From positions 1 through 40,769 of the forward strand of contig UPZS01000016.1 of NCBI GenBank assembly GCA_900538905.1: a stretch of 40,769 bases of DNA. Reading direction: 5' to 3'. Position 1 is the stretch's first letter. Each line of letters starts with the position of its first letter. Shown here one piece after another: positions 1 to 8,042 of the stretch. The notes under the pieces were generated by a model that had not been told where the DNA came from, made no database searches, and was given only the letters and a program-made list of their open reading frames with translations. The position numbers and the translations under genes were made by a program. The DNA is from an uncultured Sutterella sp. (lineage in GTDB: Bacteria > Pseudomonadota > Gammaproteobacteria > Burkholderiales > Burkholderiaceae_F).

Positions 1-32
1 AGGTGCGGCGCTTTTGAGTTATGGCGAGTTTG

Positions 33-1088
33 CTAATATTGGTTGGACATTTCCTGAATCTTCTTAGGATCGGAAGTCTTTGTCAGGGCAAGTTGCAACA
101 GTATGCGTGCTGTTTGGGGATTCAGAGTGTTGGCTTCAAGGTAGCCGTGATCTGTCCACTTTTGTACAGATTTTGTGGTGACGCCATTTCCGACTCGAGC
201 CGAGCGAACAACAGTGACTCCTTTTTTAACGGCGTCAGCTAGACCAACATCACAATTGTCGTGGATGGAACCGTTGCCGGTACCGGCGTGAATAATGCCT
301 TTGGCTCCTGCAGCCACAGCTGCGTCAGCCATGACTCGATCATCACTAACATGGCTGTAGATGATGTCTACGCGGGGAAGTTTCGTGAGATTGGAAACGT
401 CAAACTCCGTATTTTTTGTGTGGAGCTTTGTTGACTGACGGAAAAACTGAGGTTCGCCGGCTGCAATGTAGCCGAGAGCCCCGAGTTCAGGTGCTTTGAA
501 AGTAGCGACGTTGGTGGTGTTGGTTTTTGTCACGTCACGGGCGCCGTTAATGGTGTCATTCATTGCGACAAGAACACCTTTGCCGACAGAGTCCTTATTT
601 ACGGCAACTTTGACGGCATTCAAAAGATTGACCGGACCGTCTGCCGACAGCGCCGTGGCGGGTCTCATGGCTCCCACTAATACGACCGGCTTATCGCTTT
701 TCACCGTGAGGTTGAGAAAGTAAGCGGTTTCCTCCAATGTGTCTGTGCCGTGAGTGATCACGATGCCGGTCACTTTGGGGTCTTTGAGCAGTTCATTGCA
801 TCGTTTGGCCAGTTTGAGCAAGATTTCATCGGTCATGTTTTGTGAACCGATTTTGACAATCTGCTCCCCTGAAACATTTGCAATGTCTTTGATGGCCGGT
901 ACGGCATCAATGAGTGTTTGAATGGCGAGAGCGCCGGAGTTGTATCCGGTCATCTGGGTATTTGATGCAGCGGTGCCGGCAATGGTTCCGCCAGTAGCCA
1001 AGATTTTTACGCCGGGAAGATCGGCCGCAAATGCAGATGCGGCGCAGAACACAATGGCGGCGGCAACAAGGGATTTCCTGAAGGTCAT
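33..1088 (-). CDS. ansB: Type II (periplasmic) L-asparaginase
   Basis: Hydrolyses L-asparagine to L-aspartate and ammonia in the periplasm. The 351-residue product matches the usual type II length of about 350. An N-terminal signal peptide (MTFRK, a hydrophobic run, then a likely cut after ASAFA near residue 21) shows export. The first catalytic Thr lies in ATGGTIAG (Thr35) and the second motif is HGTDTLEE (Thr115, Asp116). The conserved block MRPATALSADGPVNLLNAV and a downstream Lys also agree with AnsB. The start at 1088 is chosen because GGAGGAG lies just upstream and because the signal peptide begins there; an upstream in-frame ATG would add 33 residues that spoil the signal. It is divergent from the lyase/antiporter genes, which suggests coordinated use of asparagine or aspartate. 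Function is secure; the exact substrate range is not. Confidence 0.93.
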   Translation of the reverse strand: MTFRKSLVAAAIVFCAASAFAADLPGVKILATGGTIAGTAASNTQMTGYNSGALAIQTLIDAVPAIKDIANVSGEQIVKIGSQNMTDEILLKLAKRCNELLKDPKVTGIVITHGTDTLEETAYFLNLTVKSDKPVVLVGAMRPATALSADGPVNLLNAVKVAVNKDSVGKGVLVAMNDTINGARDVTKTNTTNVATFKAPELGALGYIAAGEPQFFRQSTKLHTKNTEFDVSNLTKLPRVDIIYSHVSDDRVMADAAVAAGAKGIIHAGTGNGSIHDNCDVGLADAVKKGVTVVRSARVGNGVTTKSVQKWTDHGYLEANTLNPQTARILLQLALTKTSDPKKIQEMSNQY

Positions 1089-1248
1089 TTTTCTCCTCCG
1101 TATTAAACGTATAGGCAGAGAACTCAGAGGCTTGTTTGATTTCAAAAACCTCAGGAGAATTTTCGTAGGTGGGAAAAATGCCGACAATCAGAATGCTTAT
1201 GGCGAATGATTGTGATGCGTTCTGCGGATTATGTTTGCCGCGCAAATA

Positions 1249-1265
1249 GAGTCACTGAGTGACTC
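1249..1265. promoter_or_regulatory. 17-bp perfect palindrome between ansB and the lyase gene
   Basis: The sequence GAGTCACTGAGTGACTC has perfect 8-bp arms around one central base. It sits in the divergent intergenic region, about 160 bp from each start codon. Its symmetry and place suit a dimeric regulator, but the binding protein is unknown. Confidence 0.4.
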
Positions 1266-1297
1266 GGCTTTCCTTATGGTAGAAGCGCAAGGAGAGT

Positions 1298-1330
1298 ATG
1301 CAAAATTTGCATTATTCAAATTTTGAATAA
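1298..1330. promoter_or_regulatory. Two tandem palindromes, candidate LysR-type operators
   Basis: ATGCAAAATTTGCAT (1298-1312) is a perfect palindrome with 7-bp arms. It abuts TTATTCAAATTTTGAATAA (1312-1330), a perfect palindrome with 9-bp arms. Both contain T-N11-A, the usual core of LysR-family sites (T1299/A1311 and T1315/A1327), with centres 16 bp apart. A LysR gene lies in the same locus at 5070-6125. That this regulator binds here is inference. Confidence 0.5.
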
Positions 1331-1429
1331 GTCTTAGCCTCAAGCGGCAAAGAATTTTTCTTATCCCTTGATGTTCCAGAGAATTCTTTTGTTCCCAAAT
1401 CAAATCCAATCAGGGGAAAGGAGAATTCT

Positions 1430-2935
1430 ATGGCCCAGACTATCCAGCGTGGCAAGATCAAAAAGGCACCTGCCACGGAAGTCGTCAAATATCTAATTCG
1501 TCCCGCCATTGCGGCGGATTTGGTGCGCTCCTACAACACGATTCTGGACGTGAATAAGGCGCACATTCTGATGTTGGCAAAGACCGGCATCATTTCCGGG
1601 GATGTCGCCAAAAAGCTTCTTGTGGCAACAAAGCAAATCGAAAGTGAAAAAGAGCATCCGACCTTTGAAATCAATCCGGATGTTGAAGATTTGTACTTTA
1701 ACCTCGAACGTTATCTCATCAAGCTAACCGGACTAGAGGTTGGCGGACAACAGCACACGGCACGCAGTCGCAATGATTTGTTTGCGACCGAAATTCGTAT
1801 TGATACGCGAAAGGTGTACCTGAAGCTTTCTCAGATGTTCATTGATCTTCGTCGGGCTTACCTTCAGTTGGCACGCAAGAACTTGGATACGGTGATGTCC
1901 GGATATACCCATATGCAACCTTCGGAGCCCATCACATTTGCACATTATTTGTCGGGTGTTTCGTCGGCTTTGGCTCGTGATTACGATCGTTTCAGTCACG
2001 CATGGCAATCACTGAACCTTTGCCCGTTAGGAGGTTGCTCCATGGGTTCAACCTCATTTCCGATTGACCGTGAGTACACGTCAAAGTTGATGGGCTTTGA
2101 CGGACCTGTTCAGAACAGTCTGGATTGTGTGGCCAGTCGTGACTATGTTCTTGAAATTTTGACGGCGCTTGCTCAAACCGCAATGACGATGAGCCGTACG
2201 GCGCTTGATCTTTATAACTGGGCAACTCCAGAGTACGGCTATATCGAGGTTGACGATAGCTGTGCCGTTTGTTCGTCGATCATGCCGCAGAAGAAGAATC
2301 CGTTCACGCTTGAGCATGTCAAGGCAAAAGCTGCGCACATGGAAGGTTTCATGATCGGCGTCTACAACACGATGAAGAATGTCATTTTCTCTCACGGACG
2401 CGATACAAGCGTGGAAACACCTCGTTATTTCTATACGGCTTTGTCGGAGATGGAGGCTGACTTTGCGTTGTTGACTGTGACGATCAATACGTTGTCTGTG
2501 CGCAAACAGCGTATGTACGACTGCGCTGCTCGTAACTTCTGCACTGTGACCGAATTGGCAAATTACCTTGTTCGTCACGATGACATTTCTTTCCGAGAAG
2601 CACACGAAATCATTGCCCATGTGGTCGGAGCCATGAACGAGAAGGGGCTTACGGCTACCGACATTGACCGTAATGCTGTTGAAAAAGCCACAAAAGAGCT
2701 CTTTGGGTTTGATACCAAACTCACGGATGAACTGATTCGGGAAGCTCTTGACCCGAGACGAGTGGCATACGAAAAAACCTGCATTGGCGGTACGGCTCCA
2801 GATGAAGTCTCTCGTCAGTTGGATCTGGTTGAAGCTCAGATTAAGGCAGATGAGGATGAACTGAAGGCTCGTCAAGCCCAGCTCGATAGTGCGGATGCTC
2901 TGTTGGCTGAAAAAGTGCAAGAGGCAATCGCTTAA
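1430..2935 (+). CDS. Argininosuccinate lyase family protein (divergent paralog)
   Basis: A member of the fumarase/aspartase superfamily, nearest to argininosuccinate lyase, so it should release fumarate by beta-elimination. Visible motifs are HTARSRND, GYTHMQPSEPITFAHYL and the superfamily signature SSIMPQKKNP. At 501 residues it is longer than ordinary ArgH (about 460), with a charged C-terminal tail. Several usual ArgH residues differ: SRNDQ reads SRNDL, the residue after QKKNP is Phe rather than Asp, and the RGK that follows reads KAK. Substrate specificity may therefore differ from argininosuccinate. The start has a strong AAAGGAG at 1417-1423. It lies 69 bp ahead of the Dcu antiporter and divergent from asparaginase, pointing to a catabolic role rather than arginine synthesis. 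Family is sure; substrate is not. Confidence 0.8.
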   Translation: MAQTIQRGKIKKAPATEVVKYLIRPAIAADLVRSYNTILDVNKAHILMLAKTGIISGDVAKKLLVATKQIESEKEHPTFEINPDVEDLYFNLERYLIKLTGLEVGGQQHTARSRNDLFATEIRIDTRKVYLKLSQMFIDLRRAYLQLARKNLDTVMSGYTHMQPSEPITFAHYLSGVSSALARDYDRFSHAWQSLNLCPLGGCSMGSTSFPIDREYTSKLMGFDGPVQNSLDCVASRDYVLEILTALAQTAMTMSRTALDLYNWATPEYGYIEVDDSCAVCSSIMPQKKNPFTLEHVKAKAAHMEGFMIGVYNTMKNVIFSHGRDTSVETPRYFYTALSEMEADFALLTVTINTLSVRKQRMYDCAARNFCTVTELANYLVRHDDISFREAHEIIAHVVGAMNEKGLTATDIDRNAVEKATKELFGFDTKLTDELIREALDPRRVAYEKTCIGGTAPDEVSRQLDLVEAQIKADEDELKARQAQLDSADALLAEKVQEAIA

Positions 2936-2953
2936 GTCCGGAAACTCAACAGC

Positions 2954-2987
2954 GGAGAGTCGGACAGCCAATTGCGTTTGACTCTCC
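2954..2987 (+). other. Intercistronic hairpin between lyase and antiporter genes
   Basis: GGAGAGTC (2954-2961) pairs perfectly with GACTCTCC (2980-2987) across an 18-base loop. It ends just before the ribosome binding site GGGGAG of the antiporter (2994-2999). There is no T-tract, so it is more likely an mRNA processing or stability element than a terminator. Confidence 0.35.
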
Positions 2988-3004
2988 TGAAACGGGGAGT
3001 GTCT

Positions 3005-4333
3005 ATGTTTTTCTATGAATTTGTAATCGTCATTTTGGCGATGATTCTGGGTGCCCGATACGGTGGCGTGTTCTTTGGTATGTGTGGCGGCCTCGGGTTG
3101 CTGGCTCTGATTTTGATTTTTGGTCTGGCGCCGGCCAGTCCCCCGATTGCTGTGATGCTGATCATGATGAGTGTTGTGCTCGCAGCATCCACACTTCAGA
3201 GTTCCGGTGGCATGGCGTTTTTGGTGCGTGTGGCAGAACGCCTTTTGAGGGCGTGTCCGAAAGCAATTACTTTTGTTTCTCCGGTGATTGCCTTTGTGTT
3301 CACGTTCATGGCCGGTACCGGTAATGTGTTGTATTCCATCCTGCCTGTGATTGCGGAAGTTGCTCGCGAAGCTGGTATTCGTCCGGAACGCCCGATTTCC
3401 ATTTCCGTCATCGCCTCTCAGCACGCAGTTCCCGCTTCTCCTATTTCAGCGGCTACGGTTGCAATGGTAGCTTTGTTGGGAGCCAAGGGGGTTACTGTCA
3501 TGACAATTCTTGCGATTGTCGGTCCTGCAGTGTTAATAGGCTTGATGATTGGTGCCTTGTCGGTGTGCAAGATGGGCAAGGAACTGGCAGAGGATCCTGA
3601 ATACATTCGCAAGGTACAGGAAGGATATTTTGCCGGTGCAACCAAAGCAAAGGCTATGGGAACAGAAGGCGGTGATACTAAGTGGGCCAAGCTTTCGGTG
3701 GTGTTCTTTCTATTGGCCGCCGTTACCGTTGTGTTTGTCGGCACATTCCCTGAACTGCGCCCGCATGTGACAAATGCTGCCGGAAAAGCTTCTCAGGTTT
3801 CAATGACGCACATGATTGAACTCATCATGTTGGTCGTATCTGCCATCATGGTTCTGTTCTGCAAGGCTAAGCCTGACGAAATCATCCGTACTTCGGTTTT
3901 CCGTGCCGGCATGATGGGGGTTGTGACTATCTTTGGTCTGGCATGGATGTCCGATACTTGGATTGCCAACAATTTGCCGTACATCAAAACTTCTGTTGCT
4001 GCGGTTGTCCAGCAGACTCCATGGCTTTTTGCTCTGGCTCTATTCTTTGTGTCGGCACTTACGCACTCTCAAGGTGCAACTGTGGCTGCATTAATGCCTC
4101 TTGGACTTTCGCTGGGGATTGATCCGTTGGTATTAGTCTGCATGTATCCCGCGGTCTGTGGCTACTTCATCATCCCTTCAACGGGCGTGTTGCTTGGCGG
4201 TGTTGCATTTGATGAAACAGGCACGACGAAAATCGGAAAATACGTCATTAATCATTCCTACATTATCCCGGGGTTGGTGACAACATTTTCAAACGTTGTG
4301 ATCGCATTTGGGATTAAAGCCATCTTTTTCTAA
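3005..4333 (+). CDS. Anaerobic C4-dicarboxylate antiporter, DcuA/DcuB family
   Basis: An inner-membrane carrier that exchanges C4-dicarboxylates (fumarate, aspartate, malate in; succinate out) during anaerobic fumarate respiration. The 442-residue product is hydrophobic throughout and starts with MFFYEFVIVILAMILGARYGG. It contains the conserved stretches SSGGMAFLVRVAERLLR, MAGTGNVLYSILPVI and SVIASQHAVPASPIS typical of the family, and has the family's length (about 430-446). The ATG at 3005 is preferred because GGGGAG lies six bases upstream; an upstream in-frame ATG at 2972 lacks a site. Its partner enzymes (asparaginase, a fumarate-forming lyase) make or use its substrates. DcuA and DcuB cannot be told apart by eye. 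Confidence 0.9.
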   Translation: MFFYEFVIVILAMILGARYGGVFFGMCGGLGLLALILIFGLAPASPPIAVMLIMMSVVLAASTLQSSGGMAFLVRVAERLLRACPKAITFVSPVIAFVFTFMAGTGNVLYSILPVIAEVAREAGIRPERPISISVIASQHAVPASPISAATVAMVALLGAKGVTVMTILAIVGPAVLIGLMIGALSVCKMGKELAEDPEYIRKVQEGYFAGATKAKAMGTEGGDTKWAKLSVVFFLLAAVTVVFVGTFPELRPHVTNAAGKASQVSMTHMIELIMLVVSAIMVLFCKAKPDEIIRTSVFRAGMMGVVTIFGLAWMSDTWIANNLPYIKTSVAAVVQQTPWLFALALFFVSALTHSQGATVAALMPLGLSLGIDPLVLVCMYPAVCGYFIIPSTGVLLGGVAFDETGTTKIGKYVINHSYIIPGLVTTFSNVVIAFGIKAIFF

Positions 4334-4351
4334 TCCCTTGCACTAGAAGTA

Positions 4352-4384
4352 CCTCCGTACACAGCCAAAACCTGTGTACGGAGG
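4352..4384 (+). terminator. 13-bp perfect stem-loop between antiporter and marC-like gene
   Basis: CCTCCGTACACAG (4352-4364) is exactly complementary to CTGTGTACGGAGG (4372-4384), with a 7-base loop. A T-run (ATTTTT) starts only about 11 bases after the stem, so it is an imperfect intrinsic terminator and may instead attenuate or stabilise the upstream message. Confidence 0.5.
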
Positions 4385-4421
4385 GAGCGCCTGCGATTTT
4401 TGAATACGAGTCGGACTGATC

Positions 4422-5021
4422 ATGACTTGGGCGGAAATTTTTGCTGTTTTTGTCAAGTTCTTCTTTATCCTGACGCCTTTTTTTATTGTGGCCGTGTTTA
4501 TAGCCATGACGGAAGAGGAAACAGTCGAAGTGAGGCACCAATTGGCGGTGCGCATTACGATCGGGGTGATTGTCATCAGTCTGATACTTTTCTTTGCCGG
4601 AGCTGCAATTTTTGAGTTGCTTGGTATCACTGTGGACGCTTTTCGCATTGGTGCCGGAGCTCTGTTGTTTCTCTCTGCGGTTTCTTTGGTGGATGGAAAA
4701 CTGCAGCTTCCGGCAACCAAACGATCCATTATGGATTTGGCCGTTGTGCCTTTGGCAATTCCCGTTACGTTGGGACCGGGATCGGTTGGTGCATTGGTCG
4801 TGATGAGTTCGGAGATTCATGGAATGGTGCAGCAACTGTGTACGGCAGCTGCAATCACTGCTGCGAGTCTGTGTGTAGGAGCGCTGCTTTATTTATCGGC
4901 AGAACTCAAACGACTCATTGGTCGCAGTGGGATTTCCATGTTATCCAAATTGACGGGACTCATTCTGGCATCACTGTCCTGTCAGATGATTTTTACCGGT
5001 GTGGCAGCGTTTCTCAAGTAA
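4422..5021 (+). CDS. MarC family (UPF0056) integral membrane protein
   Basis: A 199-residue membrane protein with about six hydrophobic segments. The stretch DLAVVPLAIPVTLGPGSVGALVVMSS corresponds to the conserved PLAxPxxxGPG signature of the MarC family. The biochemical role of the family is not established; the old link with multiple antibiotic resistance has not held up, and some members are thought to be transporters. It lies 88 bp after the Dcu antiporter, separated by a stem-loop, and 46-49 bp before the LysR gene on the same strand, so it may be co-expressed with the dicarboxylate genes. No charged catalytic motif is visible. Confidence 0.85.
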   Translation: MTWAEIFAVFVKFFFILTPFFIVAVFIAMTEEETVEVRHQLAVRITIGVIVISLILFFAGAAIFELLGITVDAFRIGAGALLFLSAVSLVDGKLQLPATKRSIMDLAVVPLAIPVTLGPGSVGALVVMSSEIHGMVQQLCTAAAITAASLCVGALLYLSAELKRLIGRSGISMLSKLTGLILASLSCQMIFTGVAAFLK

Positions 5022-5069
5022 GAGAACAGGCTGTCCTTTGTTTGGCAGATAGCACACGGGGAGACGATG

Positions 5070-6125
5070 ATGAACATTGCTTTTACTGACGCAAATCTCT
5101 CAATGATGCTTTTTCAGGCGAGAGTTCGAATTTTTTGTGTGCTCTGCGAAAAAAGAAGCTTTACAGAAGCTGCCAAACTGCTCAAAGTAAGCCAGAGTGT
5201 TGTGTCGAGAAATATCGCGGAGCTGGAAGAAGATCTCAAGGTTTCGTTATTCGAACATAACGTGCGTCCCATTCGCTTGACGGTGGCGGGGCAGTCTCTA
5301 TATAGATTGCTGTCGAAAGAACTCAACAAGATTGATGGCCTATTGAGCGAGTTGCGCATAAATAATGCACTTTTGTCACCGCTTCGAGTTGGTTTTGTGG
5401 AGTCAATTGCACGTGCCATGAGTTGGCCGGTTATCGAAAAGATCAAAAAAGACTACTCCACAGTCTCGGTGTCGACCGGTATCAGCACATATTTATTGAA
5501 TTTGTTGGATCACGATCAACTTGATGTCATTGTCTGTCCTGATCCCTTTTCCAATCGCAACGATCTGGACCGTTTTTTTGTCTTCCGCGAGCCTTCGATC
5601 ATTATCTTGCCGAAAAACACTGGTCTAGCTCAGGATCTCACTTGGGAGCGGCTTCGTTTTTCCGGGCTCCCGATTCTGCAATACAGCAGTGATAACTCCG
5701 GAGGAAAGTTGCAACAGAAATTTTTTAACGAGATGGGACTTAGTTTCGTCTGCCGCGTGGAAGTTGATATCAATGCATTGATTTTGGATTACGTTGCCCA
5801 TGGCGTCGGTTGGTGTCTGACTCGTCCGACAACACTTATCCAGCATCCGGAGCTTGCAGAGAAGGTGGATGTGCGTGCCATGCCTGCTCCAATTGCCTCG
5901 CGGGAGATGTTCGTGATTGCACGAAAGGGCCACCATTCGTTATTGGCTGCAAAAATGGCAAGTCTCGCGAGTGAGTTTTTTAAAAGCAAAATCGTACCGG
6001 AAATGGTGAAACTCACGCCATGGATTGCGCCATATCTCTACTGTGCAGGTTCGCAACCAGGAGATCGCATTCCCGTCTATGAAAATTTAACGGCAACGAG
6101 TCCGACAAACGTTTTTGTTCTTTAG
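5070..6125 (+). CDS. LysR family transcriptional regulator
   Basis: A DNA-binding regulator with an N-terminal winged helix-turn-helix (VRIFCVLCEKRSFTEAAKLLKVSQSVVSRNIAELEEDL, about residues 20-55) and a C-terminal effector domain. At about 351 residues it is longer than the common 300, the extra length being mostly C-terminal. Two adjacent ATG codons (5067 and 5070) are possible; 5070 gives better spacing from GGGGAG at 5058-5063. It is the last gene of the locus and is followed by a strong terminator. It is the natural candidate to bind the T-N11-A palindromes at 1298-1330, though LysR genes more often lie divergent from their target. The effector is unknown. Confidence 0.88.
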   Translation: MNIAFTDANLSMMLFQARVRIFCVLCEKRSFTEAAKLLKVSQSVVSRNIAELEEDLKVSLFEHNVRPIRLTVAGQSLYRLLSKELNKIDGLLSELRINNALLSPLRVGFVESIARAMSWPVIEKIKKDYSTVSVSTGISTYLLNLLDHDQLDVIVCPDPFSNRNDLDRFFVFREPSIIILPKNTGLAQDLTWERLRFSGLPILQYSSDNSGGKLQQKFFNEMGLSFVCRVEVDINALILDYVAHGVGWCLTRPTTLIQHPELAEKVDVRAMPAPIASREMFVIARKGHHSLLAAKMASLASEFFKSKIVPEMVKLTPWIAPYLYCAGSQPGDRIPVYENLTATSPTNVFVL

Positions 6126-6169
6126 TTTTTTTTCTCGCTCCAATCGGTTTTCGGCGTTGGCTCCGCCGT

Positions 6170-6220
6170 CTCCCAGGCACGAAGTCGTGTGGACGATTTC
6201 AGTCGCTTGGGAGTTTTTTT
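6170..6220 (+). terminator. Rho-independent terminator after the LysR gene
   Basis: The outer stem CTCCCAGGC pairs with GCTTGGGAG (one G-U) and the inner stem GAAGTCGT pairs with ACGATTTC (one G-U), around a GTGG loop. Seven T residues follow at 6214-6220. It ends the LysR transcript. Confidence 0.85.
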
Positions 6221-6294
6221 ATCAGAAAAAGGCGGAGGGGATTCGGTCTAAGGAAAACACCCCATCTCTCAAATGCTTTAGTTATTCGAATCGG

Positions 6295-6930
6295 TTAATT
6301 GTCTTTTTGACTACCGTCATAGCGGATGATTCTCCAGCCTTTGTACCAGCACAGCATGCGTACGCCCACGATGAAAAACGTGGCTGTCATCAACGCAACG
6401 AATTCTGAAACGCCGGCGACGTGCAAGCCGATGTAGAGCCAAGCTCCCACAAATGCAGCCGATGCATAAGGCAGTTGGTCGGACATCACCATCGGCAGAC
6501 GATTGAGAAAAACGTCTCGCAACAAACCTCCGAAGACGCCTGTACACACGCCCATCAGTACGGCCGGAAGATAAGGAAGATCGTAAGTGAGTGAGAGCGA
6601 TGTGCCGCCCGCGGTGAAAAACCCCAACCCGACCGCATCAAGCCACACGAGGATGGTTTGATGCAGCTTGTCTTGAAAAAGTCGGACGATGACCGGAGCG
6701 AAAAAAGACAGAATAAGCGTCGCCCACACATACTCCTGATTGGCAATCCAGTACATGGGACGGTTGCCGATGACAAGGTCGCGCACGATGCCGCCGCCGA
6801 AAGCCGTGACGAAAACGACGACGAAAACGCCTACCGGATCGATTTTCTTGCCTTTGACGGCAAAAAGGCCGGAAAGAGCAAAGGCAACAATTCCGACGGA
6901 ATCGGTAAAAGTTAGGAGACTGGTTTGCAT
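6295..6930 (-). CDS. UPF0126/TRIC-type membrane protein (YicG/YadS family)
   Basis: A 211-residue membrane protein made of two similar halves, each with a glycine-rich GG-x-x-RD motif (AFGGGIVRDLVIGN near residue 45 and VFGGLLRDVFLN near 135), the mark of the UPF0126 family related to TRIC channels. Bacterial members such as YicG have been linked with glycine transport. Here the gene is divergent from glyQ and glyS, which makes a glycine-related role attractive but unproven. No Shine-Dalgarno is visible before the ATG; TATTAT at 6942-6937 lies exactly where a -10 would put transcription start at the A of the ATG, so the mRNA may be leaderless. Confidence 0.85.
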   Translation of the reverse strand: MQTSLLTFTDSVGIVAFALSGLFAVKGKKIDPVGVFVVVFVTAFGGGIVRDLVIGNRPMYWIANQEYVWATLILSFFAPVIVRLFQDKLHQTILVWLDAVGLGFFTAGGTSLSLTYDLPYLPAVLMGVCTGVFGGLLRDVFLNRLPMVMSDQLPYASAAFVGAWLYIGLHVAGVSEFVALMTATFFIVGVRMLCWYKGWRIIRYDGSQKDN

Positions 6931-6942
6931 GAGTCGATAATA
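6931..6942 (-). promoter_or_regulatory. Possible -10 box giving a leaderless UPF0126 transcript
   Basis: Reading the minus strand, TATTAT (6942-6937) is followed by six bases and then the start codon. A start site at the usual distance would coincide with the ATG. The matching -35 (GGCACA, 17 bp upstream) is poor. Confidence 0.35.
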
Positions 6943-7104
6943 GACAAAGACAGCTTATTTGTGCCTAGGACACGTAACAGATAGTGTTTGATTTCTTGGT
7001 AAAAGCATCCTTTCGTCCAATGGACTAAAATTGCCAAATTATTTTGTCCAAGCGCTCCCGTACTGAGCTCATATTGAGACCGGGCGCATTTATTCATAAA
7101 AACC

Positions 7105-8004
7105 ATGATTACCTTTCAGGAAGTGATCCTGCGCCTGCAGGAGTATTGGAACAAACAGGGCTGCGCTCTGCTGCAGCCGATTGATATCGAAGTCGGTGCC
7201 GGCACCTCGCATACGGCCACCTTCCTGCGTGCGCTCGGTCCGGAACCGTGGCGTGCAGCCTATGTGCAGCCGTCTCGTCGCCCGAAGGACGCCCGCTACG
7301 GTGAAAATCCCAACCGTTTGCATCAACACCATCAATATCAGGTGGTGCTGAAGCCGTCGCCCGTGAATATCGTGGATTTGTACCTCGGGAGCCTTCGTGC
7401 TTTGGGGATCGACACGTCCGTCAACGACATCCGCTTCGTGGAAGACAACTGGGAAAACCCGACGCTTGGCGCCTGGGGTCTGGGTTGGGAAATCTGGATG
7501 AACGGTATGGAGGTGACGCAGTTTACCTACTTCCAGCAGGTGGGTGGCCTGGAATGCAAGCCGATCACGGGTGAAATCACCTATGGTCTGGAACGTCTGA
7601 CGATGTACCTGCAAAACTGCGACAACGTGTTCGACCTGATCTACACCAAGTGGAAGGACGGTCTCGGTCAGGAACATACGCTGACCTATGGCGACGTTTT
7701 CCATCAGAACGAAGTCGAGCAGAGTAAGTACAACTTCGAAGCGAGCGACCCCGAAAAACTCTTCAAGCAGTTTGACTACTTTGAAAGCGAAGCCAAGCGC
7801 TTGATGGAGCTTGAATTGGCGCTGCCGGCTTATGAAATGGTTTTGAAGGCCGGCCACACGTTTAACCTTCTGGACGCTCGCGGAGCCATTTCGGTGACCG
7901 AACGCGCCGCCTACATCGCCCGTATTCGCAACTTCAGTCGCGCTGTGGCGCAGAGCTACTACGACTCGCGCGAACGCCTGGGCTTCCCGATGCTCAAGGC
8001 ATAA
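7105..8004 (+). CDS. glyQ: Glycyl-tRNA synthetase alpha subunit
   Basis: Catalytic alpha subunit of the heterotetrameric bacterial glycyl-tRNA synthetase, which charges tRNA-Gly in the cytoplasm. The 299-residue protein is the normal length and contains the well conserved stretches [63 protein letters not shown] and EYT-like [12 protein letters not shown]. It begins with the canonical MITFQ. The beta subunit follows 38 bp downstream. The 174-bp region upstream, shared with the divergent UPF0126 gene, contains the 11-bp palindrome GTCCAATGGAC (7015-7025), but no convincing promoter for glyQ was found. Confidence 0.98.
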   Translation: MITFQEVILRLQEYWNKQGCALLQPIDIEVGAGTSHTATFLRALGPEPWRAAYVQPSRRPKDARYGENPNRLHQHHQYQVVLKPSPVNIVDLYLGSLRALGIDTSVNDIRFVEDNWENPTLGAWGLGWEIWMNGMEVTQFTYFQQVGGLECKPITGEITYGLERLTMYLQNCDNVFDLIYTKWKDGLGQEHTLTYGDVFHQNEVEQSKYNFEASDPEKLFKQFDYFESEAKRLMELELALPAYEMVLKAGHTFNLLDARGAISVTERAAYIARIRNFSRAVAQSYYDSRERLGFPMLKA

Positions 8005-8042
8005 GTCCATTTACCAGTTTGTCGCGAGAGAAGATAAAAAAA

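Noticed and set aside
2081..3424. 447-codon open frame on the minus strand
   Set aside because: It spans the 3' half of the lyase gene and the start of the antiporter gene, both of which are well supported. Its product is rich in His, Gln, Arg and Asn with no domain, as is typical of shadow frames.
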